Assembly (NCBI GenBank): GCA_948567375.1
Contig: OX419761.1
Coordinates: forward strand, 59,557,089 to 59,621,088
Source of the DNA: Lunularia cruciata
Lineage: Eukaryota > Streptophyta > Marchantiopsida > Lunulariales > Lunulariaceae
DNA length: 64,000 nt
Direction of reading: 5' to 3'
Shown here: positions 10,164 through 20,431 of the stretch, piece after piece
Layout of the letters: the number at the start of each line of letters is the position of its first letter
Position numbering within the stretch: the stretch's first letter is position 1
Translations under genes and position numbers: made by a program
The notes under the pieces: generated by a model
What the model saw: the letters and a program-made list of their open reading frames with translations, nothing else
Told to the model about the DNA's origin: nothing
The model's database searches: none

Positions 10164-10690
10164 GTGAGACCAAATGGCATCACGAAGTACTCAAAGTGAC
10201 CATACCTTGTTCAAAAGGCAATTTTGTGAATATCTTCCTCCGTAATTTAGATATGGTTGTAATCGTTTTGTAGATCAAGTTTGGTGAAGTGTTTTTCCCT
10301 ATTGAGTTAATCAGATAGATCATCCATGCAAAGTAAGTGGTATTTTTTCTTCATTAATTATTGATTTAGGGCCCAGTAGTCAATGCACATGTGCCTTGTA
10401 CCGTCCTTTTTCTTCACAAACAAGATAGGAAATGCAAACAAGATATAGTAATATGATGGATTGGATAAACCTTTTTTGCAACATATCCTAATTTGAGCCT
10501 TACACTCCTCCAATTCATGAAGTGATAGACAATATGGGGCCTTACAAGGAGGTGTCTTCCTAGGAATTATCTTGATTTTATGGTCTACTCTCATTTTTGG
10601 TGGTAATTTTGAGGGTAGGTCATCCGAGAAGATATCTTGAAACTCATTGACCACATCTTTCAATTTCTCAAGAACTTGTCCATCGAGTTG
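10164..10690 (-). pseudogene. E1: reverse transcriptase N-terminal part
   Basis: Right of C1, E1 resumes with the RT motif YGHFEY.VMPFGLT, which joins directly to LTNA.ATFMS left of C1. The open stretch 10358-10663 reads MKDVVNEFQDIFSDDLPSKL, PPCKAPYCLSLHELEECKAQ, then FVKKKDGTRHMCIDYWALNQ. It is very close to A's RT entry at 37814-38176. A piece around 10440-10500 is scrambled relative to A (CCKKGLSNPSYYYILF). Confidence 0.9.
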
Positions 10691-10699
10691 TGCACTCTA

Positions 10700-11110
10700 G
10701 ACTTCTCTCTCATTATACTTATGAAACATCTATATGTTTTACAGATAGTTATTGTCCCTATGACATAGAGAGGTAATTCTTGCCTATGTGTTCTATCTTT
10801 AACCCCAATGATCTTAACAAGTTTGCACTACTTTTTTCCTCCAATCAATCATGGGATTGTAGTGCTCTATCCATGATATACCTAAGATTGCATCATAAGT
10901 AGCTAACTATATTGTTCACCACTCAATTGCTTCCTAATACTCTCCTATAGAGAATGCTTATTTTCTAGGTGATGACTCAGTCCTCTTTATCTGCCCATTA
11001 GGTAATTCTACTTCTTCATTCTCATCCTTCTCTAGATCCATCTCCAACCTTATTGCAACAGAGCAAGAAATTATTTTTTTTCTATTACTCTAAGGTCTAT
11101 CATAATCTCA
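10700..11110 (-). pseudogene. E1: aspartic protease, degraded
   Basis: The minus strand at about 10842-10915 reads YDAILGISWIEHYNPMIDW, matching the protease C-terminal motif of A (FDAILGMPWMEQYNPMVDW at about 37627-37680). The upstream active-site region (about 11000-11080) matches A only weakly, because of stops and frameshifts. Position between the zinc knuckle and RT agrees with the family order. Confidence 0.75.
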
Positions 11111-11299
11111 CCTAATTGCGTTCTAACATTCCATGTACAATAATCAATTGCGAGTTTATCTTCAACAATTTCTGTGCACTTGTTTTCTTCCTTTCCTCAC
11201 TTTTTTGCTTCCTATTGAGCTAGTAAGGCTATGAGGTGCATTTATTGGAAATCTTTTTTTAATAGGATTGTAGTATCTTTTTCTTTGATTTGCCTCTCC

Positions 11300-12292
11300 A
11301 TGTTGTTCAAAGATCACGTATATGGAGACCAAGCCTCTAGGAAAATGAGTACAACAATTGATGCTTAGGTGCCCAACTTGACTGCAATTGTAACAACAAT
11401 GTTGTTTTCCTCCAGTCCCTTCTCCTCAAGGGATCCAATCTCTCTTGTTGTCAACCCGTTCCCATTCTTCTTGGAACTATTGTCCCAATTCTATAGGAAC
11501 CTATCCACCAAAGTGTTGTGTTTTAGTTCAATAATATGGCCTCAAAACTACCCCTTCACCTCCTCCAAGTGTCCTTGCTATTCTTTGAGTGCAAGTAATG
11601 GCTTCAAAAATAGTGCAAGGGTCTTGTACCATTACTTCTTGGTGAATTTGCTCTTTTAACCTTTGTTTTGTTATTGTCTAGAGGTTCTACTCAACTCATG
11701 TTGGTTATTGCAACCTGTAGATCAAGGAATGCCTCCATGTACTCTTGTACATTGTTCTTTTGCTTCAATCCCCATAGCCACATGCATAAAATCCAAGGAT
11801 TGGAAATTCTTTAGCAACCCTTCTTGCATGGCCGTCCAAGTGAACTCTCTTCCTTTTGCCAACATTGATTGTTCCAAACATCATACCTTGTGAATGCCTT
11901 ATTGGTCAACTACCCACATGCAAACACACCGGAAGAATGATTAGTGATTTTAGTTGTGAATAATCAAAAGTAACGGTTGATTCTTGAAATCCAGTTCTCT
12001 ACTAGTTGCATGGAACATTGTTCCTTGTAAGGCTCAAAATTGCATGTCCTCTTCATCTACAATAACAATGTAGTTTTATTGTTGGCCAAGTTTGTTGTTC
12101 TTGGCATGAATGACTCCCAAGTACTTTGCCCACTAATATTGGATTTTGAGATGATTCCTCTTCTTGCATTGCCTAATCACTCTTAAAGGTATGTACTTGA
12201 CTTTGCAATGCGTCCATAGTCATCTTGATCTCCCAAAACTTGTTCAACATCCTCTGCATTTGTTGCATCAAATCTTGCAATTGCGGATCCAT
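11300..12292 (-). pseudogene. E1: gag with CCHC zinc knuckle
   Basis: The start is placed at the ATG with its A at 12292, where MDPQLQDLMQQMQRMLN matches A's gag start at 36193. The knuckle at 11352-11394 reads CYNCSQVGHLSINC, a complete C-x2-C-x4-H-x4-C nucleocapsid motif, almost the same as A's CYNCGRIGHISTNC. Gag would form the virus-like particle and bind the genomic RNA. The body between the two ends is broken by stops and shifts. Confidence 0.82.
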
Positions 12293-12904
12293 GATCCCTA
12301 TACATAGCAATTGCTCAATTGATACTTTCTACTTCAATTAATAGACAATTAGACAATTAGACAATTAATATCATCATTCAAGAGAGCGCATGGACTATTG
12401 GGACTACATTCATGCTTTAGAGGCTATCAGTCATTGATAATATTCTTCATCAAAATTGCGGATTACAAAATCCCTAAACATTACTTTTGGTCTAATCACA
12501 TAATGGACTTTTACTTGTGAGTTGAAAGGGAGAGGACTTGGCACATTCAGATCCATCATAAAAAAATGTAGATTGTAAAATTCCACTCTCTATCATAGAT
12601 CACTACAAGCAAAATCACTAGATTTGGTGAATTCATCATTATATCCATGAACTCTGCTTTGAAATGGAAAACAAGATATACTTTCACTTGCTCATGCTAG
12701 ATGTACATAATATTGATATGAAGTGGATCTAAGAATGTAAAGCAAGATGTAGGATATTGTCCTCCCAGAGCTTCCATCCCATCCTCTCTCTTACACACTC
12801 CTAATTTATCAATTGTACTATAGTTTCTCTCCTCAAAATCACTCAGCCTTAGTAGCCCATGTTCCTCCAAGAGGGGTGATCCACTCTCTTGGATTGAAAC
12901 AATT

Positions 12905-12916
12905 GCTCTAATACCA
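12905..12916 (-). other. E1 primer-binding site
   Basis: On the minus strand TGGTATTAGAGC differs at one base from TGGTATCAGAGC, the complement of the plant initiator-Met tRNA 3' end. It lies next to the 5' LTR end, as expected for priming minus-strand DNA. The stretch 12293-12904 between it and gag is a degraded leader; I recognise nothing else in it. Confidence 0.85.
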
Positions 12917-13512
12917 TTTTAAGCTTCCAAGGATAGGATTCCTTAAGAGAAACACAAGAGAAAACATAAAGCTTTGCACTCAATCTCGGATGCCCAAAGG
13001 AGAACCTTGACTATATTATATAGCAAAGGGGACTCTCCTAAAGGAAGCTCCACCCTTGGAACAGATACATGGATTGGTGACATGTCAGAAAGCTCTACAC
13101 TTAGATAAGTTGCAAACGTGGGTGACATGTTGGTTTTGGTGACATGTTGGTCAAACCATCTTTGACCAAAGAGAATATTTAGAAAATCTTCTTATAGAAA
13201 TCTCCAAATTGCATGGGTGAGGTACAATTGGAAAGCTCTTGATGAGACAAGCCTGGGGGAGAGAAGGCCAACCTTTCCTCTAGTTTTTTGGAGGGGGGAT
13301 TATTCATATTTTTGAGGCCTAATTCATCTATCTAGGCCTCCAAAATTGGCTCTAAAGTGTCTAAGCTTTTTTTGACTCTTGTCCTATTAGTAGAAGTCCT
13401 CTTTTGGTGACACCTCTATCTAATATACCTAGCCCATCATACATAGCATCCTTTGACATGTTTTGAAACCAATTTTCACCTTTGGATGATCTGTCTAGTT
13501 CTTTGTATTATA
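12917..13512 (-). repeat. E1 5' LTR (single-unit form)
   Basis: About 596 bp homologous to the A LTR. The minus strand starts TATAATACAAAG at 13512 (TGTAATAC in A) and ends just before the PBS. It includes a TATATA-type box near 13015-13020 and the segment encoding A's CACCAAA...CTTCTACTAATAG motif once only, whereas A's LTR has two tandem copies. The outer end at 13512 abuts D-family LTR sequence; the partner LTR is off the window, so no TSD can be checked. Confidence 0.88.
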
Positions 13513-13620
13513 GTAATCCATGAGTAACTATTGATAACACAATGACTGCCAAAACTATCACTCTAACATCCTAGCAAAGTAGCTTTGGTGTTGTGAATGT
13601 TGTGATAGCTATCATGAATG

Positions 13621-13624
<4 letters not shown>

Positions 13625-13693
<69 letters not shown>
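13625..13693. repeat. (TA)34 microsatellite
   Basis: About 69 bp of uninterrupted TA. In D1 and D2 the matching position has only a short seed (gtatatacattg at 16694 and catatatacattg at 50696), so the array expanded in this copy. The Tyr-Ile open frames over it on both strands are artefacts. Confidence 0.97.
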
Positions 13694-13697
<4 letters not shown>

Positions 13698-14194
13698 ATC
13701 AATACCATATGTTATAGAAGCATAATTCATATAAAAGTCACACATAAACTCCAAAGATCTCCAATTGCTCTCCTAGTTGGCAATTAAGTCCCTCTAACTC
13801 TAAATAGCAATCAACTCCAAGTATGTAATATGCTCTATGGTGTGAACAAATCAAGAGGCTAGGTGGTATCAAACCCCATTGCTAGCTGCTATCATGGGGT
13901 AAAAAAGTCTGATATATGATGCTACATGAAGTACAAATGTGTGGGACAAGAAGATCTATGGGTAAGAAGATCTACAAAAATCTACAATAGTAGAAGAAAT
14001 TAATAAAAAGTTCAATAGCACATTCACTAGTTATGATCATCTATCATCTAATGGAGTAGAGCCAATTGGCCATTATGGTACAGACTGCTAGGGTAGTAGC
14101 AATCGCAACTAGTGTAGTGTTTTAAGGTAGGTTAGGAAATTCTTTTTAAGTTTAGGATCTAAAATATAAAGGATATAATTTCCTTGAGGAGTAA

Positions 14195-16106
14195 TGTGAC
14201 AACGTGGCAAATATCACTTTTGCGGTAATCAGGTAAGTAAAGTTTGTTCCCGTAGAAATACGATTCAGAATTGGTCAAATACAAAGCAAAGTAACAATAT
14301 AGTTCTTCTTGGTTGCGTCTTTAATCTCTCAAGTAGAAACCACACTCAAAAGAGAGTAACAAGCACCAACCCATAGTCTTGTCACAGCAATTTGTCACCC
14401 ATAATCACAAATCTTTCAAATCTTTCCAAACAATCTTGATTGTGATATTTCAGTCCTTTCCAAAAATGGCTACTTTGTTCTAAGACAACTTTGCCTTGGA
14501 ATTGTGTTCTAGCTCTCCATTGAAGGCACAACTTCCTTGATCAATATTGTTTCACATCAACTCCACTTTGCACTCACAAATGCAAAATACTACCAACACT
14601 ACAATTCCTCTTAGATTTGTCAAAGCATTGCTTCACTCAAGATCAAACACACAGAATGAAGATCAAGGCTATGGAATCCATCATCCAACAAGCACACTGA
14701 CTTGCACTTCAAATTTCTCCCAACACTCACATACAAAAAACACAAAATTGGTACTTGGAATTAAGCTCAAGCAACAAGCAATGCTTCACAACACTTTGCT
14801 TTATCTATTCCTAAGAGTAATGAACACTGAACAACATTTGATTGCAAAGGCCTCCTTTAAATAGTAGAGCAATCAACAATTTCTAACAAAAATACCATTC
14901 TACAACAACTTTACAAACCTATAGATCCAAAATAACAACGCACATCTTCATATCTGCCTCTTTAAATCTCAAATTTGTTCCTACTCCAATCCGATGTCTA
15001 CTTCTTCTTTGGCTTCCAAACCCAATGATCCTTCTATCACTTCTCCTTCTTTAGGTCTTTCTGATTCTACTAATTCCTTTGCTATTTCTACTATCTCTTC
15101 ACTACAATCTACAATTGCACTATCTAACTTTTTATCTTCCAACCCACACTTCTCTAATGTCTCAAATAATTGATCCAAAGACAACTACACTCCTACTTTT
15201 GCAACTTCAAACTTTTTATCTTCCTTCACACTACTTCAAAGCCTCCCTAACTCTGAGTTCACTAAGTCTAATTTGAGACTTACATTGTCTCCTACTTCAA
15301 TTACCTTCCTATGTACTCATTCCTATAAAAGATTGTTCAACTTAATGTCTTTCATTGCTCTTCCTTCACATTTCTTGCACTTTGGGTTTATTCACTACAA
15401 CAATTTTCTTTTCTAATTTTATCCTATCCGCAATAAGGATTGAAATTAAAGTCATTGGTATCCTAACACTATCTTATTTCTGTACTCTAAGTTCCTCAGA
15501 TGACTCTAGCAAGACCCCTAAAGTCACTTGCATCTGGTGTGTAATGTCCTTGGATTAGGTCACCTTTGTCATGAGGCAAAGAAGCTTCTAACCCAAAGTC
15601 GTATAAGTCCAAAGTTGTACATACCCAAAGAACATAGACCCAAAGTACCATGGACCCAAAGAACTCAACTTGAAGTCCTTCAACTACTCTAAACATCTAC
15701 TACAAAAACTGTAAATGCTTGTAACTTTTGCTATACACCTCCCTACTATTTTGGAGGTAACAAAAAGTTATGGAAGAGACTCTTCCAATGAGATATAACA
15801 TGCACAATTTAGACATGTGGTCATAAAGATATGGCTCCCATAGTAATCTTGACCTACAACCTTCATTCCAATGTGACATACCCTCTTTTGGTGTCTACCC
15901 TCCTTCTTCCTCTTCCTGTGACACGAAGTAAGCTTCTTCAGGTCTGATCTAATCCAAGTCCTTCTTCCTTTAACACAAAGTCAACTTCCTTGAGTCAGAT
16001 CAAAATACATGCTTCTCATTGTTTCTCCTCCATTTGGGTTCAATTTGGTTTCAATAATGCACTTCTTCTTTAAAACTCATCCAAAATGAAAAATGCAAGT
16101 ACCACA
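14195..16106 (-). mobile_element. C2: short C-family element
   Basis: 1912 bp with perfect 5-bp TSD AGTAA (14190-14194 and 16107-16111). Plus-strand ends are TGTGACAACG (14195) and AGTACCACA (16106), the reverse complement of the C1/C5 termini. It lacks the N-terminal two-thirds of the C-family ORF but keeps both ends, the C-terminal module and the promoter-proximal part. C4 is the same short type. It has no pol and no paired LTR. Confidence 0.92.
14981..15184 (-). pseudogene. C2: conserved C-terminal module
   Basis: 67 codons read MSLDQLFETLEKCGLEDKKL, then an acidic stretch, PKEGEVIEGSLGLEAKEEVDI. This is the module seen in all C copies. Here it survives although the rest of the long ORF has been lost, and it remains open over its whole length. 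Function unknown. Confidence 0.6.
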
Positions 16107-16241
16107 AGTAATCTTAATTTGGCCAACTATCTTGCATTTATATATTGCTACAAAACATACATTGTTATCAACATCACATACTATAGAAACAAAACTCACA
16201 CATAATCATACATGGACTCTAAAGTACCACAACAACCAGTT

Positions 16242-16690
16242 TGTCTATACAATTCAAATCACACTCAATCATATTAGTACTTGATCTGTCACTTAGTAAT
16301 CTGCCAAAAATTGGGTATTGATTACAGTCAAGCCATACCCACTCTAGCTTAGAGACTCCAAGTGATGCTCACCGGCTTTCTATCCACTCTAGCCAAGAAC
16401 ACATAGGCTCAACAACAAAAAATTGAGCTCTCTAGAGCTGCACTTCCAGTATATACTCTTGATTTTGACCTAGGTAGGACTCACCCCAATGGTCTTGCTG
16501 ATGGCACACCTAATGGTGCAAATGGTGCAAGTGAAAATGGGCCTCACTATGTAGTCACTATCCCAAACACAAAATCTGACCCTCTTAAAGTAATCTATGA
16601 GTAATTGCCAAAATACCTCTAACTACTATCACTTCTACTCCAATGTCCAGAAATCTAGATGTGATGCTACAAGTGATGCAATAGTTGTCA
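16242..16690 (-). repeat. D1 left (3') LTR
   Basis: About 449 bp starting TGTCTATACAATTC and ending near ATAGTTGTCA. It aligns over its length with 19233-19685, 50258-50683 and 62453-62881 (shared landmarks ctctagagctgcactt and gg.gcaaatggtgcaag). It is flanked on both sides by copies of a 110-bp sequence (16130-16241 and 16691-16800). Confidence 0.85.
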
Positions 16691-17491
16691 TACGTATATA
16701 CATTGCTACACAACATACATTGTTGTCAACATCACATGCTATAAAAACACAACTCATACATAAGTCATACATGGGGTCTAAAGTACAACAATCGCCCCCC
16801 TAGTTGGTGGTTAGGTCCTTTTAACTCCAAATAGCCATCTACTCCAAGTATATGGTATACCCTATGGTGGGCAAAAGATCAAGAGGCTGGGTGCTATTGA
16901 GCTCCATTGTTAGTTGCCTACTTGCAATCTATATTACATAAAGGATGAACTAGCTATAGGTCAAGAACATCTAGGACATAACCACTGTCCTTGAGGAACC
17001 GTTGTGAGAGGAGGAGTCATACATGCCATATGCCATCATCTCAAAAACCTATCACATACTGACTAAGTAGCAGCTCCACCAGAAGAACCGCATAACATAC
17101 ACCTCCAGCCTACTCGTACAACTACCAAGCTTTGGTCCATAGTACCATCAATGTTTGGGAGGTGGGATGGTGCACAATTGCATACATGATCCATCTAAAA
17201 AACACTATCATGTCTCTCCAAGGCACAAGGACTCCAGATGGCAAAACCTCATGCACTCTCAAGATAGTGCAACTTGTAGAAACATCAAGTATCATTGATG
17301 CTATCTACTATAGTGATACATAGTCACATGGATGAAATCAATGGATTGGGTGTCTATAACCTCCTCCTCAAATGGTAGCATAACATAAGGTTTCCTTATG
17401 TTGAGCAATCGCCAAGTTTTCAAAGGCCATTGGCATCAATCTCCAAAAGATCTTTGCCTGTTGAGAACATGTGCTCATCCATATATCTAGA

Positions 17492-17683
17492 TTATCCAAG
17501 TCCAACACTATAGTAACATCTTGAAAAATGGCTACAAGTAAATCTAGATCTCATCCATAGAGTAGAAAGTAAGAAGAGAAGGATGCTAAGGAGGCTTGCC
17601 GGCTGAACTGATAGCCTATGGCCAACCAAGGTAACTAGAGATCCCAATCTCCCAAGTGGTCTCTCTGCAAACCATACTTTCAT
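17492..17683 (-). pseudogene. D1: integrase C-terminal remnant
   Basis: 63 codons read VWFAERPLGRLGSLVTLVGH, then LLSTLWMRSRFTCSHFSRCY. This nearly repeats D2 51461-51676. The upstream integrase core is absent because of the deletion ending at about 17717, so the remnant cannot encode an enzyme. Confidence 0.75.
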
Positions 17684-19232
17684 AATCCTCTCTTCACTAT
17701 CTGAACCACTCTCTCTCCTTCTTGGCTGTCATTGATGGAGCTGATGCATACCCTCCATGTGAAATCTCTACCAAACCAACCTCAAAATGGTCACTACTTT
17801 GGCTCTAAATCAATGCTCTCTCCATGTCACTATATCAATAGGGACGTCAAAAAACTGATGTATTGCTTGTCAGCTCAATTTGTATACAAAGTCCTTTCAG
17901 AGCACCCAAAGCTTTCATATTGAAGGTAAAACAACTCATGTAGCTCCTCAAGAACCTCCAAACTCTTTATCTTTCCTCTCTTGTAAACTTAGGTCCAAGA
18001 TCTAGCTTCCAAGTATCCTTTATAATTGTCTAAGAGTGGAAGAGGTACTGATTGGCAACTACACCGGGCCATTGGGAGCAGTAGTGCTATGCCCCTAAGC
18101 ACTATAGGTCCCAACCTTAGTGTGAAAAACTTCCTCTTCTTTGGCTACAAGCTCCATATGTCCTCTAGTTGTGTCTTGAGTAGACCAAGGATGTAATCCA
18201 AGTAGACCATGCTCACTTGGATGGACTCCAAGTAGACCACTCTCTCTAGTAGCCACTTGTTGTGTCCCAAGAATACCATGTCCACTTGGTCCATCATCCT
18301 CAGCTTGTGCCTGAATTGTCTTGATAGGCACAAAGCTCACAAGTATCCAAGTGGCGATGCCTATCATGTGCATCTTATGCTGCTCTACCAAACCAAGGCT
18401 AAAAATCAAGGTCAACTAAACCTCACTTACTAATGTAGCTCTTATCCCAACAACTACACTAGGGGAAAGTGCATTCTATAACCTGCTATCACAACATGCA
18501 CTCTCATGATCTACAGGTAATCACTTCCTACTTCACCAAAGAGAAACACACGTAGTCTGATTGGTCATCACTCCAGCCTCACTATCAAGAGCACACCATA
18601 GCACCAAAGCTCTAAATTCAAGGCACCTCACACAAACATGGTGCACAAATAGGAAGTAGAGAATGGAGGGGGTCCAATTACAAGAAGGATAAACAAAAAT
18701 CCTCCATCTCATAAATCAAGATTGGACTAACTCTACCACCATTTGGCATTTGACATAATCTGAGTACCTATTTATTTCCTGAGATACGAGGATCACCAAG
18801 AATGGGACCAAAGTTCTTCCTAAAATTTGACATAAACTCTTCAAAAAATCCAACATAAATCTAATGTAAAATATGACATAAATCCCTAAATTTGGCAAAC
18901 TGCTAAATCCTTTGTTAACTCCTCACTTGAGCCAAATTGGAAAGATGGGGATTTTTGAATCTCTAGATAGTGGAATGGGTTCCCAAGTCCACCTTCAATT
19001 TCACTTTCTGAGCTCAAATGTGTTCACCTCTTGAGCTCAAAATCACAACTACCAATTGAAATTGACTCTCTCTGGCTCAAAATTTGGCCAACCCTTCCAC
19101 ACATAATCACTCCCAAGGAAATCAAAACTGCAATCAAGGTACCATGATCCATCAGGCTTGGAGATATCATCACCACCCTCAGTTTTTGCACCCGATTTCC
19201 TCTTGACTCTCACTTCTCTATTGTAATTAGTT

Positions 19233-19685
19233 TGTCTACATAACTCAAATCACACTCAATCAGATCAATACTTGATCTGTCACTCAATAATCTACCAACA
19301 ACTGGGATTTCATTATGTTCAAGCCACACTTACTCTAGCTAGGAGATTCCAAGTGACACTCATCAACTTTTTATCCACTCTAGCCAAGAATTCAAAGGCT
19401 CAACAACAAAGAAATGAGCTCTCTAGAGCTGCACTTCTAGGGTATACTCCTAATCTTGACCTAGGTCTCACCCCAATGGTCCTGTTGATAGCACACCCAA
19501 TAGTGCAAATGGTGCAAGTGGCGGTGAGGTCCACCATGTAGTCAGTACCCCAAACACAAAACTGACCGTCTGAAATCTGACCACTAGAAAGTAGTCTATG
19601 AGTAATTGCCAAAATAACTCTAAATACTATCATTTTTACTCTAGTGTCCAAGCAATCTAGATGCAATGCTACAAATGGCATGACA
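19233..19685 (-). repeat. D1 right (5') LTR
   Basis: 453 bp starting TGTCTACATAACTC and ending GGCATGACA. The 61 bp to its right (19686-19746) are unassigned sequence before the J-family LTR. Confidence 0.88.
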
Positions 19686-19746
19686 CAACAAAGATCACTG
19701 AAGGACTTCTTGAGACTCTCATAGATTTGTAGATTAAGAAGAACTG

Positions 19747-20431
19747 TGAGCCGGCATGTCTCTCACTCAAGATGAACCTCTGATGGCTATTATGGTAGCG
19801 CATCATGGACTAAGAAGGCAAGGAACCCCAACTCCATCATACTCCTCCAAGGCTAACACTCCAAGACTCAAGACATTGCTCACTAAAGAACTCAATGAGA
19901 GAGATAGTTGCAAATGAAAGGATGATGAGTACCTCCTCACCTCTTGTTTATATACTTGTGAAATAGTTACGTACCAAAGTTACTAATTACCGTAGTAACT
20001 CAAGTTACTAGACTAAAAGTCAAGTAAAGTCAAAAAGTAGAATGGAATATCCATTCACATGGGCATATTCCCCTAAGCATGTGGTCTTATCTTGACCCAA
20101 CCACTAAGTCAAGGATTCCTTCATATGGGGTATCCTTGGACTAAAGAAGAATCCAAAACAAAAAGGCTTGCGGGCCTAAGAGTTCTCAACTCTTTCCTCA
20201 GAGCCAAACACCTAGGAATAATAGCAAGTCAACACACTAAAATTCAAAATAGTGGTGCTCATCTTTCTACTTCCTCTTAAGTAAGGTCCCCTCTATCTTA
20301 GCTATGACTAACTTTAGCTAACCATGACTAATATAGAACCATCCTTTATCTCTATATAAATAATATCTCTCAAGTACTTGTAATACCAAGCTAAATATCA
20401 CAATACCACACACATGCACAAATGGGTGTTA
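19747..20431 (+). repeat. J-family LTR (left copy)
   Basis: 685 bp with ends TGAGCCGGCATG and GGGTGTTACA. It matches 34124-34730 plus 43249-43334, and (inverted) 26273-26957. A TATATAAATA box lies at 20353-20363, about 70 bp from the 3' end when read on the plus strand; a second TATATAA lies on the other strand, so the box alone does not fix orientation. Flanks GAACTG and GAACAG are nearly alike, so it could be a solo LTR rather than J's 5' LTR. Confidence 0.85.

Larger units (their letters stand above)
13513..16241 (-). mobile_element. D3: D-family fragment (LTR end plus internal), host of E1 and C2
   Basis: 13513-13610 matches the right-hand part of the D LTR (compare 16600-16690: tatgagtaa.tg.caaaa.ac...atc.ctct). 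13610-13910 matches the D internal sequence next to the left LTR of D1 (16691-16920), including the lines around ctccaagtat.t.atatgc and caa.tcaagaggct. C2 (14195-16106) interrupts it, and 16107-16241 continues to the D1 LTR. No protein is recognisable. E1's 5' LTR ends exactly inside the D LTR, so E1 inserted into D3. Orientation is taken from the D1/D2 coding direction. Confidence 0.7.
16242..19685 (-). mobile_element. D1: D-family element with two large internal deletions
   Basis: LTRs at 16242-16690 and 19233-19685 enclose only 2.5 kb. The internal sequence matches D2 in three blocks: 16691-17717 (D2 50684-51680), 17718-18415 (D2 53695-54360) and 18416-19232 (D2 57430-57745 plus 61513-62452). 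It therefore lacks about 2.0 kb of RT/RNase H/integrase core and about 3.07 kb of gag/protease. The locus also shows the state without C5 (18729-18751, matching the C5 target). No TSD is evident. It is a non-autonomous derivative or a secondarily deleted copy. Confidence 0.85.

Noticed and set aside
13563..13787. Tyr-Ile repeat proteins on both strands
   Set aside because: Products of the (TA)n microsatellite, not genes.
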